Shown piece by piece: positions 17,186-25,254 of a stretch of 64,000 nt of DNA. Position 1 is the stretch's first letter, and each line of letters begins with the position of its first letter. Under the pieces are notes generated by a model that saw only the letters and a program-made list of their open reading frames with translations, ran no database searches and was not told where the DNA came from. The translations under genes were made by a program, and so were the position numbers. Origin of the DNA: Streptomyces sp. NBC_01549 (GTDB taxonomy: Bacteria; Actinomycetota; Actinomycetes; Streptomycetales; Streptomycetaceae); contig NZ_JAPEPW010000001.1 in NCBI RefSeq assembly GCF_026339955.1, forward strand, positions 4,893,001 to 4,957,000, written 5' to 3'.

Positions 17186-17680
17186 GTGACGACACGTGGA
17201 GTTCTCTACGTGCACTCCGCGCCCCGTGCGCTGTGCCCGCACGTCGAGTGGGCGGTCGCGGGCGTGCTCGGTACCCGCGTCAACCTCGACTGGATCCGGC
17301 AGCCCGCCGCGCCGGGCACCTGGAGATCCGAGTTCTCCTGGAAGGGCGAGGTGGGCACCGCCTCCAAGCTGGCCTCCGCGCTGCGCGGCTGGCAGATGCT
17401 GCGCTTCGAGGTCACCGCCGAGCCCTGCCCCACCGCCGAGGGCGAGCGCTACAGCTGCACCCCCGAACTGGGCATCTTCCACGCCGTCACCGGAATCCAC
17501 GGCGACATCCTGATCCCCGAGGACCGTCTGCGCGCCGCCCTCCTGCGCTCCCAGCGCGGCGAGAGCGACCTGGAGTCCGACCTCGCCAAACTCCTGGGCA
17601 AGCCCTGGGACGACGAGCTGGAACCCTTCCGCTACGCAGGCGAGGGAGCCCCGGTCCGCTGGCTCCACCAGGTGGTCTGA
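17186..17680 (+). CDS. DUF3145 protein
   Basis: This 164-residue protein is of actinobacterial family DUF3145, function unknown. Recognisable features are the VLYVHSAPRALCPHVEWAV start, the Trp-rich middle (LRGWQMLRFEVTAEPC) and an acidic C-terminal third (RGESDLESDLAKLLGKPWDDELEPFRYA). The GTG start has GGAGG 5-8 nt upstream. It has no signal peptide or membrane helix. It lies convergent to fabF next to the fatty-acid synthase operon, a neighbourhood I recall from other Streptomyces, which hints at but does not prove a link to lipid metabolism. Intrinsic terminators follow. Confidence 0.85.
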   Translation: MTTRGVLYVHSAPRALCPHVEWAVAGVLGTRVNLDWIRQPAAPGTWRSEFSWKGEVGTASKLASALRGWQMLRFEVTAEPCPTAEGERYSCTPELGIFHAVTGIHGDILIPEDRLRAALLRSQRGESDLESDLAKLLGKPWDDELEPFRYAGEGAPVRWLHQVV

Positions 17681-17694
17681 CTCTTAGTCGCCTT

Positions 17695-17715
17695 CAGGGG
17701 CAGCGCCCTGTTTTT
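17695..17715 (+). terminator. Intrinsic terminator with U tract
   Basis: CAGGG-gcagcg-CCCTG followed directly by five T residues, 14 bp after the DUF3145 stop. A T run after a hairpin is uncommon in this GC-rich DNA. Confidence 0.7.
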
Positions 17716-17788
17716 AGGGGCGCGGGGCTGTGACATATGCGGCTCCGCCGCGTGGGCGCGACCAGCCCCCACACACCCGCACCCGACG
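17716..17788. repeat. Dispersed palindromic intergenic repeat
   Basis: AGGGGCGCGGGG, ATATGCGGCTCCGCCGCG and CGACCAGCCCCCACAC blocks match, in opposite orientation, the element at 8.69-8.78 kb, and share the outer blocks with copies at 3.3 and 42.3 kb. Confidence 0.65.
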
Positions 17789-17798
17789 AACAAGCAAA

Positions 17799-17833
17799 TG
17801 TGGCCCGAACTCCACCAGGGAGTCCGGGCCACA
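17799..17833. terminator. Hairpin terminator downstream of fabF
   Basis: TGTGGCCCGAACTCC / GGAGTCCGGGCCACA, 14 of 15 pairs with a 5-nt loop, 27 bp past the fabF stop, between convergent genes. Confidence 0.8.
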
Positions 17834-17859
17834 CCCGTTCAGCACAGCTACCGCAAATC

Positions 17860-19131
17860 TCAGATCGTACGGAACGCCAGCACCACGTTGTGCCCACCGA
17901 ACCCGAACGAGTCGTTCAGGGCGGCGATGCGGCCCTCGACAGGCAGCTTGCGAGCCTCCCCGCGCACGATGTCGGCGTTCGCCTCGGCCTCGGGGTCGAG
18001 GTTTTCGACGTTGATGGTCGGCGGAGCGATCCGGTTGTACAGCGCCAGCACCGACGCCACCGACTCCACACCACCCGCGCCACCGAGGAGATGACCGGTC
18101 ATCGACTTCGTCGCCGAGACCGCCATGTGGTCCGCGTCGTCACCGAAGACCTTGCGCAGCGCCTTCAGCTCGGCCACGTCACCGGCGGGCGTCGACGTCG
18201 CGTGCGCGTTCACGTGCACGATCTCGGCCGGGTCCAGGTCGGTGTTGTCGAGCAGGTTCTGCAGGGCGTGGGAGATGCCACGCCCCTCCGGCTCCGGCTG
18301 CACGATGTCGTGGCCGTCGGCGGAGATGCCCTGGCCGACCGCCTCCGCGTACACCCGGGCCCCGCGCGCCGCGGCGTGCTCGGCGGACTCCAGGACGAGG
18401 ACACCGGCGCCCTCACCGAGGACGAAGCCGTCACGGGCGACGTCGTAGGGGCGCGAGGCGCCCTGCGGGTCGTCGTTGTTCTTGGACATCGCCATCATGT
18501 TGCCGAACGCGGCGATGGGCAGCGGGTGGATCGCCGCCTCCGTACCACCGGCGACGACGACGTCGGCGCGCCCGGTGCGGATCATCTCGATGGCGTAGCC
18601 GATGGCCTCGGCGCCCGAGGCGCAGGCGGAGACCGGGGTGTGCACGCCGGCGCGGGCGCCGACGAGCAGGCCCACGTTGGCGGACGGGCCGTTCGGCATG
18701 AGCATGGGGACGGTGTGCGGGGAGACGCGGCGGACGCCCTTCTCCTTCAGCACGTCGTACTGGTCGAGCAGGGTCGTCACGCCACCGATGCCGGAGGCGA
18801 TGACGGTGCCGAGCCGGTCCGGGTCGACGGAGGGGTCGTCGCCGGCCCTGTCGGTGAACCCGGCGTCGGCCCAGGCTTCCTTGGCGGCGATGAGGGCGAA
18901 CTGCGCCGAGCGGTCGAGACGGCGGGCCTGCGGGCGGGGAATGACCTCGCCCGGCTCCACGGCGATCTGCGCCGCGATACGGACCGCCTGGTCGGCGGCC
19001 CAGTCCTGCTCCAGGGGGCGGACACCGGACTTGCCGGCGATCAGGCCCTCCCAGGTAGAGGCTGCGTCGCCACCCAGCGGTGTGGTTGCGCCGATACCGG
19101 TGACGACCACGGTGCGATTGGTCGAGCTCAC
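17860..19131 (-). CDS. fabF: 3-oxoacyl-ACP synthase II (KAS II)
   Basis: This 423-residue enzyme condenses malonyl-ACP with a growing acyl-ACP in the type II fatty-acid synthase. The KAS Cys-His-His triad is present: SACASGAEA (Cys near residue 170), HVNAHATSTPAGD (first His) and a later GHLLGGAGGVE (second His); NDSFGFGGHN forms the C-terminal glycine-rich motif. The start is GTG, with GGAG about 12 nt upstream. It is the last gene of the fabD-fabH-acpP-fabF operon, 106 bp after acpP, and is closed by a strong hairpin. Confidence 0.96.
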   Translation of the reverse strand: MSSTNRTVVVTGIGATTPLGGDAASTWEGLIAGKSGVRPLEQDWAADQAVRIAAQIAVEPGEVIPRPQARRLDRSAQFALIAAKEAWADAGFTDRAGDDPSVDPDRLGTVIASGIGGVTTLLDQYDVLKEKGVRRVSPHTVPMLMPNGPSANVGLLVGARAGVHTPVSACASGAEAIGYAIEMIRTGRADVVVAGGTEAAIHPLPIAAFGNMMAMSKNNDDPQGASRPYDVARDGFVLGEGAGVLVLESAEHAAARGARVYAEAVGQGISADGHDIVQPEPEGRGISHALQNLLDNTDLDPAEIVHVNAHATSTPAGDVAELKALRKVFGDDADHMAVSATKSMTGHLLGGAGGVESVASVLALYNRIAPPTINVENLDPEAEANADIVRGEARKLPVEGRIAALNDSFGFGGHNVVLAFRTI

Positions 19132-19237
19132 GGGAATTCTTTCTCCAAATACGAGGATTCAGCGGCGCCACCGCCGGGTGGCGGGGCAACGGACTGATCG
19201 ATGGACCGGGCCGGGCGAACCGGGCCCGATCGCAGGA

Positions 19238-19486
19238 TCAGGCCTGGTGCTTGAGGATGTAGTCGGTCGCGTCGCCGACGGTCTTGAGGTTCTTGACGTC
19301 GTCGTCCGGGATCTTGACGTCGAAGCGCTCTTCGGCGGCGACGACGACCTCGACCATGGACAGCGAGTCGACGTCCAGGTCGTCGGTGAAGGACTTGTCC
19401 AGCTGGACGTCCTCGGTGGGGATCCCGGCGATCTCGTTCACGATCTCGGCGAGACCTTCGACGATCTCTTCCTGAGTGGCGGCCAT
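19238..19486 (-). CDS. acpP: Acyl carrier protein
   Basis: This 82-residue acidic protein carries growing acyl chains on a 4'-phosphopantetheine attached to Ser41 in the DVDSLSMVEVV motif (the usual DSL). Length and charge are typical of the housekeeping fatty-acid ACP. It lies between fabH and fabF in the operon with an upstream AGGAG-type site (visible in reverse as GCGCTCCTTCG). High conservation and position distinguish it from a polyketide ACP. Confidence 0.97.
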   Translation of the reverse strand: MAATQEEIVEGLAEIVNEIAGIPTEDVQLDKSFTDDLDVDSLSMVEVVVAAEERFDVKIPDDDVKNLKTVGDATDYILKHQA

Positions 19487-19563
19487 GTCAGGCGCTCCTT
19501 CGGTGTGTATCCAGAGAGGGATGGCGGTATTCCGTACGGACCGGATGATCCGGCACGGAGTGC

Positions 19564-20595
19564 CTAGGGGAGAGTAACGACCGTCGCGGCGTACACGAGA
19601 CCCGCCCCGAAGCCGATGACGAGCGCGGTGTCGCCGCTCTTCGCCTCGCCGGTCGCCAGAAGCCGCTCCATCGCGAGCGGGATCGAGGCGGCCGAGGTGT
19701 TGCCGGTGGTGCGTACGTCACGCGCGACCGTGACGTGCTCCGGCAGTTTCAACGTCTTCACCATCGAGTCGATGATCCGCTCGTTGGCCTGGTGGGGAAT
19801 GAAGACGTCCAGGTCGTCCGCGGTGATTCCGGCCGCGTCCAGCGCTTGCTGGGCGACCTTCGCCATCTCGAACACGGCCCAGCGGAAGACCGCCTGGCCC
19901 TCCTGCGTGATCGCAGGGAACTTGATCTCGCCCTTGGAGTCGCGGGGCAGCTGGGACAGGTCCGAGGCGCGGAACTCGTCCCACGGCACGGTCTGCTTGA
20001 TCGTGCCGGACTTGTCGCCCTCGCTGCCCCACACGGTCGGGCCGATGTGCGGCTCCTGGGAGGGGCCCACGACGACCGCGCCCGCGCCGTCACCGAACAG
20101 GAAGGCCGTCGCACGGTCCTCCAGGTCGGTCAGGTCGGACAGCCGCTCCACGCCGATGACGAGGACGTACTCCGCCGAACCCTCGACGATCATGCCCTTG
20201 GCGAGCGTGAGGCCGTAGCCGAAGCCCGCGCAGCCGGCCGAGATGTCGAAGGCGGCGGCCTTCTGCGTGCCGAGCTTGTCGGCGATCTCCGTCGCGACGG
20301 CCGGGGTCTGGCTGAAGTGCGAGACGGTCGAGACGACCACGGCGCCGATCTGCTCGGCGTTGATCCCGGCGTCGGCGATGGCCTTGCCGGACGCCTCGAT
20401 CGACATCGCGGCGACGGTCTCCTCGTCGGAGGCCCAGTGCCGGGTCTCGATGCCGGAGCGCGAGCGGATCCACTCGTCCGAGGAGTCGATCGTCTCGAGG
20501 ATCACCTCGTTCGGCACGACCCGGACAGGACGGTAGCCGCCCACGCCCAGGATCCGCGCGTACGGGGCGCCCTTGCTGGGCCTGATCTTCGACAT
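19564..20595 (-). CDS. fabH: 3-oxoacyl-ACP synthase III (KAS III)
   Basis: This 343-residue enzyme starts fatty-acid synthesis by joining a short acyl-CoA to malonyl-ACP; in streptomycetes it accepts branched starters. Catalytic residues are visible: DISAGCAGFGYG (Cys near residue 121), IPHQANERI (His) and TTGNTSAAS (Asn). ATG at 20595 is preceded by AAGGAG with 9-10 nt spacing; an upstream in-frame extension lies within fabD and is rejected. The gene starts 14 bp after the fabD stop. Confidence 0.96.
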   Translation of the reverse strand: MSKIRPSKGAPYARILGVGGYRPVRVVPNEVILETIDSSDEWIRSRSGIETRHWASDEETVAAMSIEASGKAIADAGINAEQIGAVVVSTVSHFSQTPAVATEIADKLGTQKAAAFDISAGCAGFGYGLTLAKGMIVEGSAEYVLVIGVERLSDLTDLEDRATAFLFGDGAGAVVVGPSQEPHIGPTVWGSEGDKSGTIKQTVPWDEFRASDLSQLPRDSKGEIKFPAITQEGQAVFRWAVFEMAKVAQQALDAAGITADDLDVFIPHQANERIIDSMVKTLKLPEHVTVARDVRTTGNTSAASIPLAMERLLATGEAKSGDTALVIGFGAGLVYAATVVTLP

Positions 20596-20609
20596 GCTCT
20601 GTCGGCTCC

Positions 20610-21536
20610 TTATGCGGAGGCGTGCTCTGCGATGAGCTCGCGAGCCGCGTCGAGGTCGTCGGGGGTCTTCAGCGCCAGGGTCTTCACACCCGGCAGCGCA
20701 CGCTTGGCCAGCCCGGTGAGGGTGCCGCCCGGGCAGACCTCGATCAGGGCGGTCGCGCCGAGCTCCTGGAAGGTCTCCATGCACAGGTCCCAGCGGACCG
20801 GGTTCGCGACCTGGCCGACCAGTCGCTGTACGACCTCGGCGCCGGTCGTGACGGTCTTGCCGTCCTTGTTCGAGACGTACGCGACCTTCGGGTCCGCGGG
20901 GTTCAGGGCCTCGGCGGCCTGCGCCAACGTCGCGACCGCGGGCGCCATGTGATGCGTGTGGAACGCGCCGGCGACCTTCAGGGCCACCACCCGGCGGACG
21001 CCCTCGGGCTTGTCCGCCTCCAGGGCGGCCAGCTGCTCCAGCGTGCCGGCGGCCACTACCTGGCCTGCGCCGTTCACGTTCGCCGGCGTCAGACCGAGCT
21101 TCTCCAGGTGCGGGACCGTGATCTCGGGGTCCCCGCCGAGCAGCGCCGACATGCCGGTCTTGGTGATCGCGGCGGCCTCGGCCATCGCCAGGCCCCGGGT
21201 GCGCACGAGCTTCAGCGCGGCCGTGGCGTCGAGCACGCCCGCGAACGCGGCCGCGGTGATCTCACCGACGCTGTGACCGGCGACGGCGCCGGGGCCGAGC
21301 TCGGAGACATCACCGAGCGCCGCGGCGGACAGGAGACCGGCGGCGACCAGGAGCGGCTGCGCGACAGCCGTGTCCCGGATCTCGTCCGCGTCTGCCTGGG
21401 TGCCGTAGCGGGCAAGGTCGAGCTCGATGGCGTCCGACCACGCGGCGAGACGGTCGGCGGCACCGGGGAGATCGAGCCAAGGGGTCAGGAAGCCAGGCGT
21501 CTGAGCGCCCTGGCCGGGAGCGACGAGTACGAGCAC
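20610..21536 (-). CDS. fabD: Malonyl-CoA:ACP malonyltransferase
   Basis: This protein of 308 residues transfers malonyl from CoA to AcpP. The nucleophile elbow is GHSVGE (Ser near residue 90), the substrate arginine lies in the VRTRGLAM region, and AFHTHHMAPA carries the catalytic His. I prefer the second of two close GTG codons (21536) because the S. coelicolor protein, as I recall it, begins at the equivalent VLVLVAPGQGAQTPG; GTG at 21542 would add two residues. It is first in the fab operon, 89 bp downstream of fasR. Confidence 0.95.
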   Translation of the reverse strand: MLVLVAPGQGAQTPGFLTPWLDLPGAADRLAAWSDAIELDLARYGTQADADEIRDTAVAQPLLVAAGLLSAAALGDVSELGPGAVAGHSVGEITAAAFAGVLDATAALKLVRTRGLAMAEAAAITKTGMSALLGGDPEITVPHLEKLGLTPANVNGAGQVVAAGTLEQLAALEADKPEGVRRVVALKVAGAFHTHHMAPAVATLAQAAEALNPADPKVAYVSNKDGKTVTTGAEVVQRLVGQVANPVRWDLCMETFQELGATALIEVCPGGTLTGLAKRALPGVKTLALKTPDDLDAARELIAEHASA

Positions 21537-21603
21537 TCTCACACTCTCTCTTGTGGACGGCCACGGCCGCCCGTGGGGACAGGGACGAAGAACACGAAGG
21601 GGA

Positions 21604-21609
21604 ATTGTA
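21604..21609 (-). promoter_or_regulatory. Possible -10 element for the fab operon
   Basis: On the minus strand the short fasR-fabD spacer contains TACAAT at this position, about 70 bp before fabD, a good -10 hexamer. No convincing -35 lies at the standard distance, as expected for an activator-dependent promoter. FasR is known to activate this operon in S. coelicolor; the exact site here is not established. Confidence 0.35.
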
Positions 21610-21625
21610 GGGCCCCGACAAAAGG

Positions 21626-22831
21626 CTAGGCTTGAGGATCCCCATCAGCCAGACGCCCCAGGATCAGCGCGATCCGCAGTGTGAACGCGGATCGTACATC
21701 CGAAGGCGACCAACCGGTGACGTCAGTCACACGTCGCAGCCGGTAGCGAACGGTGTTGGGGTGAACGAAGAGCATCCGGGCCGCGCCTTCGAGACTGCTC
21801 GCCTGTTCCAGATAGACACTGAGCGTTTCCAGCAGCGCGGAGCCGGCCTCCTCGAGCGGTCTGTAGATCTCCTCCACCAGTTGCTCGCGGGCCGAGGGGT
21901 CTCCTGCGATAGCGCGCTCCGGCAGCAGATCGTCCGCCAGAACCGGGCGCGGGGCGTCCTGCCAGGCGAAACACGCTTTCAGCCCGGCGGCGGCGGCCTG
22001 CGCGGAGCGGGTCGCGGCGAGCAGATCGGACACGATCGGCCCCGCGACGACGGGCCCGGCGGCATACGGCCCGATCAACGACTTCGCGACCCCGAGCGGA
22101 TTGTTGTTACCCCCCGCGATGACCACGAGCCGGTCCCCGAGCACACCGGTGAGCACCTGCAGTTTGGCGTGCCGGGCCGCCCGCCGGATCGCCTCGACCG
22201 TCAGTTCGCTGTCACCGTCGGGCGCCGTACCCAGCACCACGCAGACATGTTCGGGCGAGTTCCACCCGAGGGCCGCGGCCCGGCTGACGGCACCCTCGTC
22301 GGCCTCGCCGGACAGCACGGCGTTCACGACGAGCGATTCGAGGCGGGCGTCCCAGGCGCCCCGCGCCTCGGCCGCCTGCGCGTACACCTGGGCGGTGGCG
22401 AAGGCGATCTCCCGCGCGTACACGAGCAGTGCCTCGCGCAGTACGGACTCGTCGCCCGGGGCGGCGACCTCGTCGATCGCGCTCTCCATGACCTCGATGG
22501 TCGTGCGCACCATCTCCACCGTCTGCCGGAGGGTGATCGCCCTGGTCAGCTCGCGCGGGGCGGTCCCGAACACATCGGTGGAGATGGCCTGCGGGGCGTC
22601 CGGGTGCCGGAACCACTCGGTGAAGGCCGCGATACCGGCCTGGGCGACGAGCCCGATCCAGGAACGGTTCTCCGGTGGCATGGCCCGGTACCACGGCAGC
22701 GTCTCGTCCATCCGCGCGATGGCCTGTGCGGCGAGAGTGCCGGAGGACTTCTCCAGCCGCTTCAGGGTCGCGGAGTGTGTATGGATGTCGTGCGCTGGGC
22801 GCTCGGTGTTGCTGGATTCGGGTTCGGGCAC
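21626..22831 (-). CDS. fasR: PucR-type activator of fatty-acid synthesis (FasR)
   Basis: This 401-residue protein has the PucR-family layout: a long N-terminal sensory region, a GGDEF-like middle (about residues 165-280) and a C-terminal helix-turn-helix (LEGAARMLFVHPNTVRYRLRRVTDVTGW, about residues 345-375). In S. coelicolor FasR binds upstream of fabD and activates the fab operon. Position directly upstream on the same strand fits that role. GTG at 22831 starts the sequence VPEPESSNTER; the frame extends farther upstream but only into Pro-rich non-conserved sequence. The ribosome site is weak. Confidence 0.9.
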   Translation of the reverse strand: MPEPESSNTERPAHDIHTHSATLKRLEKSSGTLAAQAIARMDETLPWYRAMPPENRSWIGLVAQAGIAAFTEWFRHPDAPQAISTDVFGTAPRELTRAITLRQTVEMVRTTIEVMESAIDEVAAPGDESVLREALLVYAREIAFATAQVYAQAAEARGAWDARLESLVVNAVLSGEADEGAVSRAAALGWNSPEHVCVVLGTAPDGDSELTVEAIRRAARHAKLQVLTGVLGDRLVVIAGGNNNPLGVAKSLIGPYAAGPVVAGPIVSDLLAATRSAQAAAAGLKACFAWQDAPRPVLADDLLPERAIAGDPSAREQLVEEIYRPLEEAGSALLETLSVYLEQASSLEGAARMLFVHPNTVRYRLRRVTDVTGWSPSDVRSAFTLRIALILGRLADGDPQA

Positions 22832-22972
22832 GGGACAAGACTGCCTTATCAGGACGGAGGCGTGCGGCGGCGGGTCACAAGTAGGCGGGGGGAGGGGCTG
22901 GGGCGGGATCACTGGGATTCATTTGCAGTGCATCACGCCTCAGCCCGGTCGGTCGTGAAGCGAATCTGCGTG

Positions 22973-22989
22973 GTGACGCGGAGCGTCAC
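22973..22989. other. Short perfect hairpin left of the TnpB gene
   Basis: GTGACGC-gga-GCGTCAC. It lies in the 327-bp gap between fasR and tnpB, otherwise without genes. It could be the left-end hairpin of the TnpB element, but the true left boundary cannot be fixed from one copy. Confidence 0.35.
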
Positions 22990-23105
22990 GGCGGCCTGTC
23001 CATGGAGTGGGATGCGTGCGGGGCCACGTCGTTCCAGCATTTGGCGGGGTGCGCTGTGATGTTGTTCCGGCGGAGCCGGGCCGTGCTGGTGGCACGGGTG
23101 AGGTG

Positions 23106-23121
23106 GGGAACATTTGTTCCC
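23106..23121. promoter_or_regulatory. Perfect 16-bp palindrome upstream of tnpB
   Basis: GGGAACATTTGTTCCC, fully symmetric, 37 bp before the tnpB ATG. It could be an operator or a promoter-proximal hairpin controlling the nuclease gene. Confidence 0.45.
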
Positions 23122-23158
23122 GGCGACGTCGGGTGTGGCCTGTTCGTACGATCGCCGA

Positions 23159-24388
23159 ATGCAGCTTCGGTACGCCTTCAGGTTGTACCCGGAGCCTGGT
23201 CAGCGTGGTGCGCTGGCCCGGGCGTTCGGGTGCGCCCGTGTCGTGTTCAACGACGCGGTGCGCGCCCGTGAGGACGCCCGAACGGCCGGGGAGCCGTTCC
23301 CGGCATTGGCCACCCTGTCCCAGACGCTGATCACCAGGGCCAAGCACACCCCGGAACGCGCCTGGCTCGCCGATGTCTCGGCGGTGGTCCTGCAGCAGGC
23401 ACTGCGCGATGTGGAGGCGGCCTACCGGAACTTCTACGCCTCCGTCAACGACGAGCGGAAGGGCCCGAGGCTGGGCCGGCCCCGGTTTAAGTCCCGCAAG
23501 GACCGGCGGCAGGCGATCCGGTTCACCGCGAACGCCCGCTGGAAGATCACTGGCAACGGGCGTCTGTCCCTGCCGAAGATCGGCGACATCAAGGTCAAGT
23601 GGTCACGGGAGTTGCCTGCAACCCCGTCGAGTGTGACGGTGATCAAGGACGCGGCCGGACGGTACTTCGCCAGCTTTGTCATCGACACTGATCCGGCAGC
23701 CGACCGGGCCCGCTGGCGTGAGCCGGACCCCGACCGCGCTATCGGTATCGACCTGGGCCTGACGCACTTCGCCGTCCTCTCGGATGGCACGAAGATCGAC
23801 TCGCCGCGGTTTCTGCGCCGTGCGGAGAAGAAACTCAGGAAAGCCCAGCGGGAGTTGTCCCGCAAACAGAAGGGGTCCAGGAACCGGGAAAAAGCCCGGG
23901 TCAAGGTCGCCCGCGTCCACGCGAGAGTGACGGACGCGCGAACAGAGTTCCACCACCAGTTGTCCACGAAGCTGATCCGAGAGAACCAATCGGTCGCGGT
24001 GGAGGACCTGGCGGTCGCGGGGCTCGCGCGCACAAGGCTCTCCAAGAGCGTGCACGATGCGGGCTGGTCCCAGTTCGTGGCCATGCTCGCCTACAAGGCG
24101 GAACGGTACGGGCGGACCTTCGTGAAGATCGGCCGGTTCGAGCCCACCAGCCAGGTGTGCTCCGCCTGCGGCCACTGCGACGGGCCCAAGCCCCTGGATG
24201 TGCGGGAGTGGACCTGTCCAGCCTGCGGTACGGTCCATGACCGGGATGTCAATGCCGCCAAGAACGTCAAACAGGCCGCCGGACTGGCGGCATCGGCCTG
24301 CGGAGCGCCGGTAGGACCAGAACCCGTTCTGGCACAGCGCGAAGAAACAGGAAGTCATGGAATCCCGCCTGAAACAAGTGCCGCGTAG
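23159..24388 (+). CDS. tnpB: TnpB, RNA-guided nuclease of an IS200/IS605-type element
   Basis: This 409-residue OrfB/TnpB protein is full length. The RuvC-like catalytic residues are in place: GIDLGL (Asp near 198), VEDLAV (Glu near 282) and DRDVNAAKN (Asp near 362). A CxxC...CxxC zinc finger (CSACGHCDGP...CPACG) lies before the last motif. The N-terminus (LRYAFRLYPEPGQRGALARAFGCARVVFN) is typical. There is no tnpA nearby, so it is a TnpB-only element that would need a Y1 transposase in trans. TnpB proteins of this family cleave DNA using an omega RNA made from the 3' end of the element; a matching right-end hairpin follows at 24419-24438. The gene is intact, so it is probably functional. Confidence 0.93.
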   Translation: MQLRYAFRLYPEPGQRGALARAFGCARVVFNDAVRAREDARTAGEPFPALATLSQTLITRAKHTPERAWLADVSAVVLQQALRDVEAAYRNFYASVNDERKGPRLGRPRFKSRKDRRQAIRFTANARWKITGNGRLSLPKIGDIKVKWSRELPATPSSVTVIKDAAGRYFASFVIDTDPAADRARWREPDPDRAIGIDLGLTHFAVLSDGTKIDSPRFLRRAEKKLRKAQRELSRKQKGSRNREKARVKVARVHARVTDARTEFHHQLSTKLIRENQSVAVEDLAVAGLARTRLSKSVHDAGWSQFVAMLAYKAERYGRTFVKIGRFEPTSQVCSACGHCDGPKPLDVREWTCPACGTVHDRDVNAAKNVKQAAGLAASACGAPVGPEPVLAQREETGSHGIPPETSAA

Positions 24389-24468
24389 CGGCACAGCAAC
24401 GAGCGGGACGGCCAGAATCCTCGGGCTTCAGCCCGAGGTACAAGTCAAGGTGTTCGTTGTGACGGACG
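24389..24468 (+). ncRNA. Predicted omega RNA 3' end and guide at the TnpB element right end
   Basis: After the tnpB stop comes a perfect hairpin CCTCGGGC-TTCA-GCCCGAGG (24419-24438), then TACAAGTCAA (24439-24448). This matches the right-end pattern of many TnpB-only elements. If the element ends at 24448, the next 20 bases (GGTGTTCGTTGTGACGGACG) would be the guide part of the RNA. Boundaries are inferred from family knowledge; the scaffold probably begins inside the tnpB 3' coding part. Confidence 0.5.
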
Positions 24469-24499
24469 TACGGCGACGACGGCGGAACGAGCGGATCTG

Positions 24500-25156
24500 A
24501 TGGACGTACGGCGCGCGGACGAGCGCTACCACGGAGGTGACCCGGACGCCGGGATCACCTCCTTCCACGCCTTCTCCTTCGGACCGCACTACGACCCCGA
24601 CAACCTCCGCTTCGGTGCGGTGATCGCCTGCAACGAGGAGTGGCTCGCGCCCGGCGCCGGCTTCGACGAACACCCACACAGTCACACCGAGATCGTCACG
24701 TGGGTAGTGGAGGGGGAGCTGACCCATCGCGACTCGGCGGGCCATGAGTCGGTGGTCCGCCCCGGAGACGTCCAGCGCCTCAGTTCCGCGGGCGGCGTCC
24801 GCCACGTGGAACGCAACGACGGCTCGGTCCCCCTCGTCTTCGTCCAAATGTGGCTGGCCCCGCTGTCACCCGGCGGCGAACCGTCCTACGAAGTCGTCCA
24901 CGGCATCGCCGACTCCACGCCGTACGCCGTCCCCGAGGCCGGGGCGATGCTCCATGTGCGGAGGCTGGCGGCGGGGGAGCGGACGGCGGTGCCGGATGCC
25001 GGGCTCGTGTACGTCCATGTCGTACGGGGCGAAGTGCTGCTGGACGGCGAGGAGTTGGGCCCCGGTGACGCGGCCCGCATCACCGGGACCAAGGACCTGG
25101 AAGCGGTGGCGGGCACCCCGGCGGAGCTGTTGCTGTGGGAGATGTCAACGGGGTGA
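24500..25156 (+). CDS. Pirin-family protein
   Basis: This 218-residue bicupin protein has N-terminal cupin metal ligands in the pattern FDEHPHSHTEIVTWVVEGE (His, His, His) with a Glu later, and PGDVQRLSSAGGVRH. Pirins act as metal-binding quercetinases or regulatory partners; the role here is open. It starts at ATG 24500, 52 bp after the inferred end of the TnpB element, so that insertion did not interrupt it but may have replaced its promoter. The GGACGTACGGCG string occurs both at 24463 and at 24503 (within its first codons). Confidence 0.85.
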   Translation: MDVRRADERYHGGDPDAGITSFHAFSFGPHYDPDNLRFGAVIACNEEWLAPGAGFDEHPHSHTEIVTWVVEGELTHRDSAGHESVVRPGDVQRLSSAGGVRHVERNDGSVPLVFVQMWLAPLSPGGEPSYEVVHGIADSTPYAVPEAGAMLHVRRLAAGERTAVPDAGLVYVHVVRGEVLLDGEELGPGDAARITGTKDLEAVAGTPAELLLWEMSTG

Positions 25157-25231
25157 ACGGCAGGGCGGTGGGGCCGCAGGGCCGACCTGATCCAGTGGTT
25201 GATTCCGTTGTTCGCGCACCGTTGTCAGAGG

Positions 25232-25254
25232 CATGAAGTACACCTGTCTTCATG
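25232..25254. promoter_or_regulatory. Inverted repeat covering the hsdR start codon
   Basis: CATGAAG-tacacctgt-CTTCATG; the right arm contains the hsdR ATG (25252-25254). No Shine-Dalgarno sequence precedes it. This arrangement suggests a leaderless mRNA or control at the start site. Confidence 0.4.

Noticed and set aside
24463..24514. GGACGTACGGCG direct repeat as a target duplication of the TnpB element
   Set aside because: IS200/IS605 elements do not make target duplications, both copies are on the same side of the element, and GTACGG is frequent in this genome.
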